This document shows positions 17,434-25,614 of a stretch of DNA of 64,000 bases, piece after piece (position 1 is the stretch's first letter; each line of letters starts with the position of its first letter). This DNA is from JBBROS01 sp965213855 (GTDB lineage: Bacteria > Pseudomonadota > Alphaproteobacteria > Acetobacterales > Acetobacteraceae), in NCBI GenBank assembly GCA_965213855.1, contig CBDCAA010000011.1, forward strand, positions 248,001 to 312,000, given 5' to 3'. The position numbers and the translations under genes were made by a program. Below the pieces are notes generated by a model, which was not told the DNA's origin, ran no database searches, and was given only the letters and a program-made list of their open reading frames with translations.

Positions 17434-18606
17434 TCACGCAGGGAGGAGTTGTTCGACGAGAGTGGCGTAAAAACTGGCGCCGATCGGCAGGATGGCGTCG
17501 TTGAAGTCGTAGCGGGGATGGTGGACCATGGCGTCGCGGTCGCTGTGTCCGCCACCGAGGAAGAGATAGGCGCCCTGCTTCGCATTGAGCATGAACGAGA
17601 AGTCCTCGCCGCCCATCGTGGGCTTGGCCATGGGCTGGACGCGGGCATCGCCGGCGACGGCGATGGCAGCATTCCGGGCCATGTCGACGGCGTCGGCGTC
17701 ATTGACGGTGGCCGGGTAGGTGCGGCGGAACACGGCCTCGGCGGTGGCGCCGAAGCTTGCGGCGATGCCGGTCGCGAGTTGCTTGACCCGGCGTTCCAGC
17801 AGGTCGCCGACCTCGGGCGCGAACCAGCGCGCGGTCCCCAGCATGCGGACCGTCTCGGGGATGACGTTGTAGATGTGGCCGCCCTGGATGCTGCCGATGG
17901 TGACCACCCCGGCCTCGACCGGTTCCATGTTGCGGGCGACGATCGATTGCAGCGCCTGGACGATGGCGGCGGCAACGACGATCGGGTCGGTGCCGCGGTG
18001 CGGCTGGGCGCCATGCGTGCCTTGGCCGGTAATGGTGATCTCGATGTCGGCGACCGCGGCCATGACCGGGCCGACGCGCCACTGGAAGATGCCCTCCGGC
18101 ACCTGCGGCCAGTTGTGCATGCCGAACACCTGGCGCATCGGGAACCGGTCGAACAAACCCTCCTCGACCATGATGCGGCCGCCGCCCAGGTTCTCCTCGG
18201 CGGGCTGGAAGATGACGTAGGCGGTGCCGGCGAAGCGACGGGTCTCGGCGAGGTAACGGGCGGCGCCCAGCAACATGGTTGTGTGGCCGTCATGGCCGCA
18301 GGCGTGCATGACGCCCGGGGTCTGGCTGGCCCAGGCCAGGCCGGTCTCCTCGTGGATGGGCAGCGCGTCCATGTCGGCGCGCAGGCCGATAGCCTGGTCT
18401 CCGGCCCCCGTGCCGCGGATGACGCCGACCACGCCGGTGCCGGCGATCCCGGGATGGACCTCGTCGACGCCGAACTCGTGGAGCTTGTCCTGGACGAACG
18501 CCGAGGTGCGATGCTCCTTCAGGGCGAGCTCGGGGTGGGTGTGCAGATCGTGGCGCCAGGCCGTCATGTCGTCGTGGAAGGCGGCGATGCGATTGATCAC
18601 GGGCAT
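17434..18606 (-). CDS. M20-family amidohydrolase (hippurate/amino-acid amide hydrolase type)
   Basis: 390-residue metallopeptidase-fold enzyme that cleaves N-acyl amino acids or related amides. Metal-binding motifs are GLRADMDALP, HACGHDGHTTMLLGAAR (about residues 101-117) and PAEENLGGG. The dimerisation domain carries GQGTHGAQPHRGTDP, and the C-terminal metal ligand region is MGGEDFSFML...HHPRYDFND. All match the IAA-amino-acid hydrolase/hippuricase subgroup. The ATG at 18606 lies inside the end of the upstream gene (10-base overlap), implying coupling with the NAD-binding protein. Confidence 0.92.
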   Translation of the reverse strand: MPVINRIAAFHDDMTAWRHDLHTHPELALKEHRTSAFVQDKLHEFGVDEVHPGIAGTGVVGVIRGTGAGDQAIGLRADMDALPIHEETGLAWASQTPGVMHACGHDGHTTMLLGAARYLAETRRFAGTAYVIFQPAEENLGGGRIMVEEGLFDRFPMRQVFGMHNWPQVPEGIFQWRVGPVMAAVADIEITITGQGTHGAQPHRGTDPIVVAAAIVQALQSIVARNMEPVEAGVVTIGSIQGGHIYNVIPETVRMLGTARWFAPEVGDLLERRVKQLATGIAASFGATAEAVFRRTYPATVNDADAVDMARNAAIAVAGDARVQPMAKPTMGGEDFSFMLNAKQGAYLFLGGGHSDRDAMVHHPRYDFNDAILPIGASFYATLVEQLLPA

Positions 18607-19535
18607 GGTGCGGTCTTCTCGAAGGTGAGGGCGAGGCCGGTCGCAAGGGGGATCGGGTCGATGCCGAGCGTAGCGCGCATCGGGGCGATGTCGAAGGCCT
18701 TGTCTTCCAGCAAGCGGCGAATCTCGGCCGTGGTGATCTGAGGCCAGGCGAGACGGAGCAGGCGGGGAAGCCGGGTGAATGGCGCGGCGGCGCGCAGGAG
18801 GGCGGGGGGGACGGCAATGATCCGTGGCGCTGGGAGGCCGGCGGCGGCCGCGACGGCGCCGACGAAATCGGCATAGGGCGTGGCGGCCGGGCCGGCGATG
18901 ACGAGCGAATGCGGGCCGCTCCACGCGATGCCCAGCGCGGCGACGACCGCGCGGGTGACATCGGATTGGTGGATGGGTTGGACCAGGCTGCGGCCGCCGC
19001 CGGGGAGCGGGACGAGGGGCAGGCGCCGGAGCAGGGCGGCGAGCCGGCGCACGTTGTCCTCCCCGGTGGCACCGTAGATCATGGTGGGGTGCAGCATCAC
19101 GCCCGGGCGACCGGACGCGAGGAAGGCAGCCTCGCCCGCGAGCACGCCGTCGCCGTGGCGGTCGGGCCAGCGGGTGAACTTGCGGGTGCTGCCGAGGAAG
19201 ACGACGCGCGCGCCGGGTGCGGCGGCGGCCAGGATGGCCGGGATGTGGCGGGCGTGGGCGCAGGAGACGATGGCGTCCGCATCGGCCAGCGCGGCCGGCA
19301 AGCTGGCGCCGGCGAGGTCGGCGATGCGTGGCGGGAGGGCGTGGGGCACCGGGGTGTAACGGGTCCTGTCGCGGATGACTGGGATGACGGGCGTGCCACG
19401 GTCGGACAGCGCGCGGCAGAGGGCGGCGCCGGAGCGGCCGGTTGCGCCGATCACATGGACCGACGCGGTAGGTGACGTCGCCTGTGGCATCATCGGCATG
19501 ACATCATGCGGAGCGGGCGCAGGAAAGCGGCGCAT
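18597..19535 (-). CDS. NAD(P)-binding epimerase/dehydratase-like protein
   Basis: Rossmann-fold protein of the extended SDR (NAD-dependent epimerase) type. The nucleotide loop VHVIGATGRSGAALCRAL starts near residue 27. It is followed by ADAIVSCAHARHIPA and a MLHPTMIYGATGEDN segment with the active-site-like tyrosine region. Length is 312 residues from the first ATG; starts at 19499 or just after would give 300 or fewer and are equally possible, since no clear ribosome site marks either. The substrate is unknown. It overlaps the M20 hydrolase by 10 bases. Confidence 0.8.
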   Translation of the reverse strand: MRRFPAPAPHDVMPMMPQATSPTASVHVIGATGRSGAALCRALSDRGTPVIPVIRDRTRYTPVPHALPPRIADLAGASLPAALADADAIVSCAHARHIPAILAAAAPGARVVFLGSTRKFTRWPDRHGDGVLAGEAAFLASGRPGVMLHPTMIYGATGEDNVRRLAALLRRLPLVPLPGGGRSLVQPIHQSDVTRAVVAALGIAWSGPHSLVIAGPAATPYADFVGAVAAAAGLPAPRIIAVPPALLRAAAPFTRLPRLLRLAWPQITTAEIRRLLEDKAFDIAPMRATLGIDPIPLATGLALTFEKTAPCP

Positions 19536-19913
19536 TGTTGGTCGATGGAGCTCCGGCTGAGACTCGCGCTGCTAATTTGTGCGGTTGTGGGCTGCGAATC
19601 GGTTTCCGGTACGGCCGGCAGGCAATGCAACATCGTGCAATGTCGTTTTTTGTCATTTCCCCAGAGAATCATTTGTCAGCGGCAGGGTGCCCGTGTTGGA
19701 GTTTCTTGCGCGAGTTGACGAGCGTACCCAAACAGCAATTTCAAATATTCCTTACGAAGAGCCATTTGAACCCAACTAGCAGCATCTCAAAAAGCGATTC
19801 AGCACGCTCGTCGACTTGCGCGCGATTTTAACCTAGTCACTTTCTACATTGATCGGCGTAGCCGTGAATTACCACGGCTGCAGAACCATTCCATTTGAGC
19901 AGGAGGTCTTATC
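19536..19913. promoter_or_regulatory. AT-richer spacer and leader of the PEP-CTERM gene
   Basis: About 380 bases, clearly lower in GC than the flanks, with T-rich and A-rich patches (19643-19665, 19735-19830). No convincing protein frame lies inside. At 19860-19879 a perfect 7-bp hairpin, AGCCGTG / CACGGCT with a 6-base loop, lies 34 bases before the PEP-CTERM start codon. AGGAGG at 19901-19906 is that gene's ribosome-binding site. The composition suggests either horizontally acquired DNA or an extended regulatory region. Confidence 0.45.
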
Positions 19914-20570
19914 ATGGTCTTATCCAGAGTGTGTTCGGCACTACAGGCCACGGCCGCGTTCGGCGCCATGCTTGTCATGCCTGCCGTCGCGGCGACGATC
20001 ACCTTCGATGATCTCGTGCCGTCAGGCGGCATCATACACAGCAATGCGAGCGGCTTGTTCGTGCAGGTGGATGGCTTTGACGTGCGGTATGCCGCCGTGC
20101 CTGGCGGGACGGTGACGATCGGCCCACCGACCGATCCCGGCGCCACGGGCGATGGCACGCCGCTGTTGTCGGTCGACGGCGGCGGAAGCGTCAGTCTCAG
20201 CAAGGCGGACGGGTCCGTGTTCTCTCTGCTGAGCTTCGATGCGGGAAACCTGCTCGGCAGCGAGACGCTGGCGTTGGAGGTCGTCGGCGAGCTTGCGGCC
20301 GGCGGGACGGTCGGCGCGAGCGACCAGGCGCCGGGTCGGCCGACATTGTCGACGATGGCGTCGCCGGGCTTCGATGGGCTGGCGAGCGTGACGTTCATGG
20401 GAGAGGGCAGCGCGGCGCCCCTCTCCTCGTTCGTGCTGGATAACCTGGTGGTGGCGGACACGCCTGGCCCGGTGAGCATGCCAGAGCCGGCGTCGCTGCC
20501 GCTGTTCGGGGCGGCGGCGTTCGGCGCGGCGCTGCTCTCGCGGCGGCACCGCCACCGTGTGACGCCGTAG
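19914..20570 (+). CDS. PEP-CTERM sorting-domain protein
   Basis: 218-residue exported protein. The signal peptide is MVLSRVCSALQATAAFGAMLVMPAVAA; the body is rich in Gly, Ser, Thr and Asp with few charges. The C-terminus has the tripartite sorting signal: PEP (in MPEPASLP), a hydrophobic span (LFGAAAFGAALL) and a basic end (SRRHRHR). Such proteins are processed by an exosortase, usually in exopolysaccharide producers; none is in this window. The start is set by AGGAGG seven bases before ATG. Body function unknown. Confidence 0.9.
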   Translation: MVLSRVCSALQATAAFGAMLVMPAVAATITFDDLVPSGGIIHSNASGLFVQVDGFDVRYAAVPGGTVTIGPPTDPGATGDGTPLLSVDGGGSVSLSKADGSVFSLLSFDAGNLLGSETLALEVVGELAAGGTVGASDQAPGRPTLSTMASPGFDGLASVTFMGEGSAAPLSSFVLDNLVVADTPGPVSMPEPASLPLFGAAAFGAALLSRRHRHRVTP

Positions 20571-20571
20571 G

Positions 20572-22266
20572 CTACTCGCCGCCGGCGCGCAGCACGCGCA
20601 GATCGCAGCCCTCGTCGGCCTGGGTGACCTGGTCGGCGATCAGGCGGTCCCAGCCGCGCTTGGGCTTTTCCGGCGCCGTCCACATGGCCCGGCGCGCCGC
20701 CAGGGCCTGCTCGTCGACGAGCAGGTCCAGGCGGCGTTCGGCGACCGAGAGGCGGATGCGGTCGCCGGTCTCGGCGAGCGCGAGCGGGCCGCCGGCGGCG
20801 GCTTCCGGCGTGACGTGGAGGACGATGGTGCCGAAGGCGGTGCCGGACATGCGGCAGTCGCTGATGCGGACCATGTCCTTCGTGCCGGCGCGGCCGAGCT
20901 TGGTCGGGATCGGCAGATAGCCGGCTTCGGGCATGCCGGCCGGGGTGAGCGGGCCGGCGTTCTTGAGCACGAGGATGTCGTCGGCCGTGACGTCGAGCGC
21001 CGGGTCGTCGATGCGGGCGGCGAGGTCGGCCGGGCCGTCGAAGACGAGGCAGCGGGCTTCGTGCTCGAACAGGGACGGGGTGGCGGCGGAGCGCTTGAGG
21101 ATGGCGCCGCGGGGGGCGAGGGTGCCGAACAGGGCGACGAGTCCGCCGACGGGACTGACGGGCTCGGCGCGGGGGCGGATGTAGCGGCGGTCGACGAAGG
21201 CCGGTTCGCGCAGCCGCTCGCCGAGGGTGCGCCCAGTGACGTCGAGCGTGTCCGGATGCAGCAGATCGCGCAGCTCCCACAGCAGCGCCGGCAGGCCGCC
21301 GGCGGCGTGGAAGTCCTCCATGTAGCCGTCGCCGGTGGGCTTGAGGTCGACCAGGACGGGCGTGGTGTCGCTGAGCTCGTTCAGGCGGTGCAGGTCCACC
21401 TTGATGCCCCGGCGGCCGGCGATGGCGGTGAGGTGGATGAGCGCGTTGGTGCTGCCGCCGAGCGCGAGCAGGATGCGGAGCGCGTTCTCGACCGAGTGCT
21501 CGGTGATGAGCTGGCTCGGGCGGATCGGGTTCGTGACGAAGCGCATCGCGAGCGTCCCCGCGTCCTCGGCGGCGCGCAGGCGGTCGCTGTGGACGGCGGG
21601 GATGCTGGAGGCACCAGGGGGCATGAAGCCGAGGGTCTCGGCGATGCAGGCCATGGTGCTGGCGGTGCCCATGACGCCGCAGGTGCCGGCGGTGCTGGCG
21701 AGGCGGCCCTCGATCTCCTCGATGCGCTCGATGGGCACGCGGCCGGCGCGGTAGGCGGCCCAGTAGCGGCGGCAGTCGGTGCAGGCGGCCAGGCGCTCGC
21801 CCTGGTAGGGGGAGGCGAGCATAGGGCCGGTGACGAGCTGGATGGCGGGCATGTCCGACGATGCGGCGCCCATGAGCTGGGCCGGGACGGACTTGTCACA
21901 GCCGCCGACCATGACGGCGGCGTCCATCGGCTGGGCAGCGAGCATCGCCTCCGTGTCGAGGGCGGCGAGGTTGCGGAAATGCATGGACGTCGGGAACAGG
22001 CTGGGTTCGGAGAGGCTGATGGTGGGGAACGGCATCGGCAGGCCGCCGGCGGCCAGCACCCCGCGGCTGACGGCGGCGATCAGCTCGGGGGCGGTGCGGT
22101 GGCAGTTGTTGTAACCGGACCCGGTGTCGACGATGCCGATGATGGGCTTGTCGAGCATGGCTTGGCTGAGGCCCATGGACTTGTAGAAGGAGCGGCGGAG
22201 ATAGAGGGCGAAGTCCGGGTCGCCATAGCCGGGGGTGTTTCGGGCGATGCCGTGTTGCTTGTCCAT
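20572..22266 (-). CDS. IlvD/Edd-family dehydratase (sugar-acid dehydratase type)
   Basis: 564-residue iron-sulfur dehydratase that removes water from dihydroxy acids. Cluster cysteines are in SGYNNCHR, MVGGCDKSVPAQL and TAGTCGVMGTAS; the C-terminal SDCRMSGTAFGTIVLHVTPE motif is typical. The GGCDKS context and overall sequence look closer to arabinonate/sugar-acid dehydratases than to the IlvD of branched-chain synthesis, but this is judged by eye. The ATG at 22266 was chosen because homology starts there (MDKQHGIARNTPGYGD); the frame is open further upstream. It converges on the PEP-CTERM gene. Confidence 0.87.
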   Translation of the reverse strand: MDKQHGIARNTPGYGDPDFALYLRRSFYKSMGLSQAMLDKPIIGIVDTGSGYNNCHRTAPELIAAVSRGVLAAGGLPMPFPTISLSEPSLFPTSMHFRNLAALDTEAMLAAQPMDAAVMVGGCDKSVPAQLMGAASSDMPAIQLVTGPMLASPYQGERLAACTDCRRYWAAYRAGRVPIERIEEIEGRLASTAGTCGVMGTASTMACIAETLGFMPPGASSIPAVHSDRLRAAEDAGTLAMRFVTNPIRPSQLITEHSVENALRILLALGGSTNALIHLTAIAGRRGIKVDLHRLNELSDTTPVLVDLKPTGDGYMEDFHAAGGLPALLWELRDLLHPDTLDVTGRTLGERLREPAFVDRRYIRPRAEPVSPVGGLVALFGTLAPRGAILKRSAATPSLFEHEARCLVFDGPADLAARIDDPALDVTADDILVLKNAGPLTPAGMPEAGYLPIPTKLGRAGTKDMVRISDCRMSGTAFGTIVLHVTPEAAAGGPLALAETGDRIRLSVAERRLDLLVDEQALAARRAMWTAPEKPKRGWDRLIADQVTQADEGCDLRVLRAGGE

Positions 22267-22329
22267 GGGCGCGAGTTTAGGCGGGTGGCGGCGGGGTGCA
22301 ACGTTGTGGGCTGGCGCTGGCCTCGGGTC

Positions 22330-22366
22330 CTCACCCCGGCCCACTCTTGCGGGCGGAAGAGGGTGA
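22330..22366. repeat. Palindromic REP-like element
   Basis: CTCACCCCGGCCCACTCTT, then a short GC-rich loop, then AAGAGGGTGA form an imperfect hairpin. The same CTCACCCCGGCCC core recurs at 26639. Extragenic palindromes of this type are common in alphaproteobacterial genomes. Confidence 0.55.
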
Positions 22367-22368
22367 CG

Positions 22369-22426
22369 GTGGTATGATATTACCACAACGAATTCGGTTG
22401 ACCCTGCCGGGGGTTGGGCGCATATG
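22369..22426 (+). promoter_or_regulatory. Candidate promoter of rplM-rpsI with upstream palindrome
   Basis: A perfect inverted repeat GTGGTA-TGATAT-TACCAC (22369-22386) is followed by TTGACC at 22398-22403. CATATG lies 17 bases further on at 22421-22426, a plausible -35/-10 arrangement. The rplM ATG is 31 bases downstream. The -10 match is weak and the palindrome's role is unknown. Confidence 0.4.
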
Positions 22427-22457
22427 CGCGCCTCAGACGAACGTTCGGGATAGGATC

Positions 22458-22925
22458 ATGTTGAAGACGACGCCATCGCTCGGGCCGCGTGAGGTGAACA
22501 AAAGCTGGGTGTTGATCGATGCGGAGGGGCTGGTGCTCGGCCGGCTGGCCAGCATCATCGCCAGCCGGCTGCGTGGGAAGCACAAGCCGCAGTTCACGCC
22601 GCATGTCGACTGTGGCGACAACATCGTCGTCATCAACGCCGAGAAGGTGCGGGTCACGGGGAACAAGGCGGACCAGTCGGTTTACTACTGGCACACCGGC
22701 TTTCCGGGCGGGATCAAGGGGCGGAGTATCCGCCAGCGGCTCGAAAGCGCCCATCCGGAGCGGGTGATCGAGAAGGCGGTGGAGCGGATGATCACGCGCG
22801 GCCCGCTGCAGCGCCGGCAGATGACCCACCTGCATGTCTACAAGGGTGGCGAGCACCCGCATGTCGGCCAGGCGCCGCAGCCGTTGGACGTTGCCGCCAT
22901 GAACCCGAAGAACAAGAGGGCCTGA
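22458..22925 (+). CDS. rplM: 50S ribosomal protein L13
   Basis: 155-residue large-subunit ribosomal protein. Family features are KSWVLIDAEGLVLGRLAS, LRGKHKPQFTPHVDCGDN, VITGNK-like VRVTGNKADQ, and YYWHTGFPGG followed by RMITRGPLQRRQM. It forms the standard bicistronic unit with rpsI, which begins 2 bases after its stop. The start at 22458 matches the usual L13 N-terminus; the open frame extends upstream without homology. Confidence 0.98.
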   Translation: MLKTTPSLGPREVNKSWVLIDAEGLVLGRLASIIASRLRGKHKPQFTPHVDCGDNIVVINAEKVRVTGNKADQSVYYWHTGFPGGIKGRSIRQRLESAHPERVIEKAVERMITRGPLQRRQMTHLHVYKGGEHPHVGQAPQPLDVAAMNPKNKRA

Positions 22926-22927
22926 CC

Positions 22928-23428
22928 GTGTCCGAGACCGAGAACAACACCCGCACTTTGGCGGACCTGAAGGACTTGGCCGTCGCGAGCGCCATCCCGA
23001 TGCAGGCAGTGGGGCCGACCTACGTGGCCAAGCGCGATGCGCAGGGCCGGAGCTATGCGACGGGGCGGCGGAAGAACGCGATCGCGCGCGTCTGGATCAA
23101 GCCTGGCAAGGGCGACATCACCGTGAACGGCAAGAAGGTGGTGCAGTATTTCGCTCGGCCAGTGCTGCGCATGCTGCTGACGCAGCCGTTTCTGGTGGCG
23201 GACCGCTATAACCAGTTCGACGTCGTGTGCACGTGCAACGGCGGCGGGCTATCCGGCCAGGCTGGCGCGGTGCGGCACGGGATCAGCCGGGCGCTGACGC
23301 ATTACGAGCCGGAGCTGCGGCCGGTGCTGAAGCTGGCCGGGTTCCTGACGCGCGACAGCCGGGTAGTGGAGCGGAAGAAGTACGGCCGGGCGAAGGCGCG
23401 ACGCAGCTTCCAGTTCAGCAAGCGCTAG
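22928..23428 (+). CDS. rpsI: 30S ribosomal protein S9
   Basis: 166-residue small-subunit ribosomal protein. The conserved core YATGRRKNAIARVWIKPGKG starts near residue 39, and the invariant C-terminus RRSFQFSKR, which reaches towards the P-site tRNA, is intact. The N-terminal 35 residues are an extension common in alphaproteobacteria. The GTG start at 22928 comes 2 bases after rplM. It is followed by a clear intrinsic terminator. Confidence 0.98.
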   Translation: MSETENNTRTLADLKDLAVASAIPMQAVGPTYVAKRDAQGRSYATGRRKNAIARVWIKPGKGDITVNGKKVVQYFARPVLRMLLTQPFLVADRYNQFDVVCTCNGGGLSGQAGAVRHGISRALTHYEPELRPVLKLAGFLTRDSRVVERKKYGRAKARRSFQFSKR

Positions 23429-23451
23429 GGCGTTCTCCTGCGTGTGGATGG

Positions 23452-23480
23452 GGGGCGGCCTGCGAGGGCCGCCCCTTTTT
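23452..23480 (+). terminator. Intrinsic terminator after rplM-rpsI
   Basis: A 9-bp perfect GC stem, GGGGCGGCC (23452-23460) and GGCCGCCCC (23467-23475), with a 6-base loop, is followed directly by TTTTT. It lies 23 bases after the rpsI stop. Confidence 0.93.
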
Positions 23481-23517
23481 GTTTTGGGGTCTTGTGGCGA
23501 AGCTGATGGAGGACGCG

Positions 23518-24477
23518 ATGGTCAAGGCGGTGTTCATCGACGGCGAGGCGGGGACGACGGGGCTGGGCATCCGCGAGCGGCTCGCAGAGGTGGCAGGGGT
23601 GCGGGTGATCTCGATCGACCCGGCGCGGCGCAAGGACCCGGGCGCGCGGCGGGCGATGATGGAGCAGGCCGACCTGGTGGTGCTTTGCCTGCCAGACGCG
23701 GCCGCAAGGGAGAGTGTCGCGGTGGCGGCCTCGCTCGGCAGCAGGGCGCCGAAGGTGCTGGACGCGAGCACCGCGCATCGCTGCGACCCGAGCTGGGCGT
23801 TCGGGTTCCCGGAACTGGAGCCGGGGCAGGCGGAGCGGATCGCGGCGGCGCAGAACGTCGCCAACCCCGGCTGCTACCCGACGGGTGCGATCGCGCTGCT
23901 GCGGCCGCTGGTGGATGCGGGGCTGGTGCCGGCGGACCATCCGATCAGCGTGAATGCGGTCAGCGGCTATTCGGGCGGCGGCAAGGGCATGATCGAGGCG
24001 CATGAGGCCGAGGGCGGCCCGGCGTTCGAGCTCTATGCCCTCGGGCTCGAGCACAAGCATGTGCCGGAACTGCAGATGTACGCGCGACTGACCCGGCGGC
24101 CGATCTTCGTGCCGTCGGTCGCGCATATCCGGCAGGGCATGCTGGTGAGCGTGCCGCTGCACCTGGACACGCTGCCGGGCCGGCCGGGGCTGGACGACCT
24201 GCGGGCGGTGCTGGCCGGGCGATACGCTGATATGCCGACGATCCGCGTGCCGGGGGACGCCGGAGGCAAGCTGGAGATCTCGGCGCTGAACGACACGGAT
24301 GCGATGGAGCTGTCGGTGTTCGGCCATCCGGAGCATCGGCAGGCGGTGCTGGTGGCGCGGCTGGACAACCTCGGCAAGGGCGCGTCGGGCGCGGCGGTGC
24401 AGAACATCCGGCTCATGCTGGGCCTGGCGCAGCCGGCGGCGCAGAATGCGACGGGGGAGCTGGCCAATGCTGTATGA
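23518..24477 (+). CDS. argC: N-acetyl-gamma-glutamyl-phosphate reductase ArgC (type 2)
   Basis: 319-residue NADPH-dependent reductase of arginine synthesis, converting N-acetylglutamyl phosphate to the semialdehyde. It has the short type-2 form (FIDGEAGTTGLGIRERL at the nucleotide loop). The catalytic cysteine is C119 in NVANPGCYPTG, followed by NAVSGYSGGGKGMIE. The ATG at 23518 was chosen because GGAGG lies 5 bases upstream; an in-frame ATG at 23506 is possible. In many alphaproteobacteria argC follows rpsI, as here. Confidence 0.96.
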   Translation: MVKAVFIDGEAGTTGLGIRERLAEVAGVRVISIDPARRKDPGARRAMMEQADLVVLCLPDAAARESVAVAASLGSRAPKVLDASTAHRCDPSWAFGFPELEPGQAERIAAAQNVANPGCYPTGAIALLRPLVDAGLVPADHPISVNAVSGYSGGGKGMIEAHEAEGGPAFELYALGLEHKHVPELQMYARLTRRPIFVPSVAHIRQGMLVSVPLHLDTLPGRPGLDDLRAVLAGRYADMPTIRVPGDAGGKLEISALNDTDAMELSVFGHPEHRQAVLVARLDNLGKGASGAAVQNIRLMLGLAQPAAQNATGELANAV

Positions 24478-24994
24478 GCTGGACGGCGTGCGGCCGACGG
24501 TCGCGGCGGATGCGTGGGTGGCGCCGGACGCGGCGGTGATCGGCGACGTGGTCCTGGGGTCGCGCTGCACGGTGTGGTTCAAGGCGGTGATCCGCGGCGA
24601 CACCAACCGTATCCGCATCGGCGACCGCACCAACGTCCAGGATGGGAGCGTGCTGCACGTGAACCCCGGGGCGCAGTGGCGGCTGGAGATCGGCAGCGAC
24701 GTGACGATCGGCCATGCCTGCATCATCCACGCCTGCACCTTGGAGGACCATGCCTTCGTCGGCATGGGGGCGACGGTGCTGGACGGCGCGGTCATCGAGC
24801 GGGGCGCGATGCTGGCGGCGGGTGCGCTGCTGACGCCGGGCAAGCGCATCCCCTGCGGCGAGCTGTGGGGCGGGGCGCCGGCGCGCAAGATGCGGGACAT
24901 TCCGCCGGCGGACAGGGCGAATCTGGACCAGACCGCGGTGCACTACGCCGAGCGTGGGGCGATCTACCGGCGGGGGCTGTTGCCGGTGGGTTGA
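24467..24994 (+). CDS. Gamma carbonic anhydrase-like hexapeptide-repeat protein
   Basis: 175-residue left-handed beta-helix protein of the gamma-carbonic-anhydrase/PaaY family. Hexapeptide repeats run from about residue 15 to 130 (VAPDAAVIGDVVLGS, GDRTNVQDGSVLHVN, IGHACIIHACTLEDH, VGMGATVLDGAVIERG). Candidate metal histidines lie in SVLHVN and IGHACIIHAC. Whether it is an active anhydrase or another hexapeptide-fold protein cannot be decided. It overlaps argC by 11 bases and is probably cotranscribed with it. Confidence 0.88.
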   Translation: MLYELDGVRPTVAADAWVAPDAAVIGDVVLGSRCTVWFKAVIRGDTNRIRIGDRTNVQDGSVLHVNPGAQWRLEIGSDVTIGHACIIHACTLEDHAFVGMGATVLDGAVIERGAMLAAGALLTPGKRIPCGELWGGAPARKMRDIPPADRANLDQTAVHYAERGAIYRRGLLPVG

Positions 24995-25053
24995 ACGGCG
25001 GACGGGTGACAGACCGGCACCCCGACCCAACTTATGGGATCGGAGGGTCTGAC

Positions 25054-25614
25054 ATGAAGAAGTTTATTGGTCTTGGCCTGGCGGCGTTGCTCGCCGGTTG
25101 TGGCGGATTACAGCCATTCGTCCCGGATACGGCGCGGCTGGCGCCGGGTGCGCTCGGCAGCGGGTTCGATCCGGACGTGACGGCGATCAACCAGGCGCAA
25201 TGGGCGTTCGCCGATGCCGGACGGACCTATGGGCGGCCGATCGAGGCGGCGCGGGCAGCGGCCTCGTTGGACTACCTGGCAGGCGCGATCTACACGAGCC
25301 CGCGCTGGGCCTATGTCGATCCGCTGACGAAGGAACAGTTGCTGCAAGGACGGACGCAGTTGCGGTCGGCGCTGGGCGTGGCGCCCGGTGCGCCGTCGCA
25401 GGCCGTGGTCGACGGGTTGACGACGGCGGGCAACGCGCTGGCGGCGAATGACCAGGATGCGGCGCTGAAGGCGCTGAGCGGGCCGGCGTTCGCGGCCGGG
25501 CCACAGCAGACGTTGGCGACGCTGGCGAACCTGCCGTACCTGCAGATGGCGAACGTCTCGACATCGCATCTGGGCAACGAGCTGTTCCAGAACGACAGCC
25601 AGGAGCGGTTCTAA
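25054..25614 (+). CDS. Hypothetical lipoprotein
   Basis: 186-residue protein of unknown function. The N-terminus MKKFIGLGLAALLAGCGG is a clear lipoprotein signal with lipobox LAGC (lipidated Cys17), so it is probably anchored in a membrane facing the periplasm. The mature part is mostly helical-looking and Ala/Leu-rich, with no recognised motif. GGAGG at 25042-25046 sets the start. It converges on the next gene with a 4-base overlap. Confidence 0.8.
   Translation: MKKFIGLGLAALLAGCGGLQPFVPDTARLAPGALGSGFDPDVTAINQAQWAFADAGRTYGRPIEAARAAASLDYLAGAIYTSPRWAYVDPLTKEQLLQGRTQLRSALGVAPGAPSQAVVDGLTTAGNALAANDQDAALKALSGPAFAAGPQQTLATLANLPYLQMANVSTSHLGNELFQNDSQERF

Noticed and set aside
19636..19831. Short protein frames in the AT-rich spacer
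   Set aside because: Frames overlap each other in several phases, have no ribosome site and no plausible composition.
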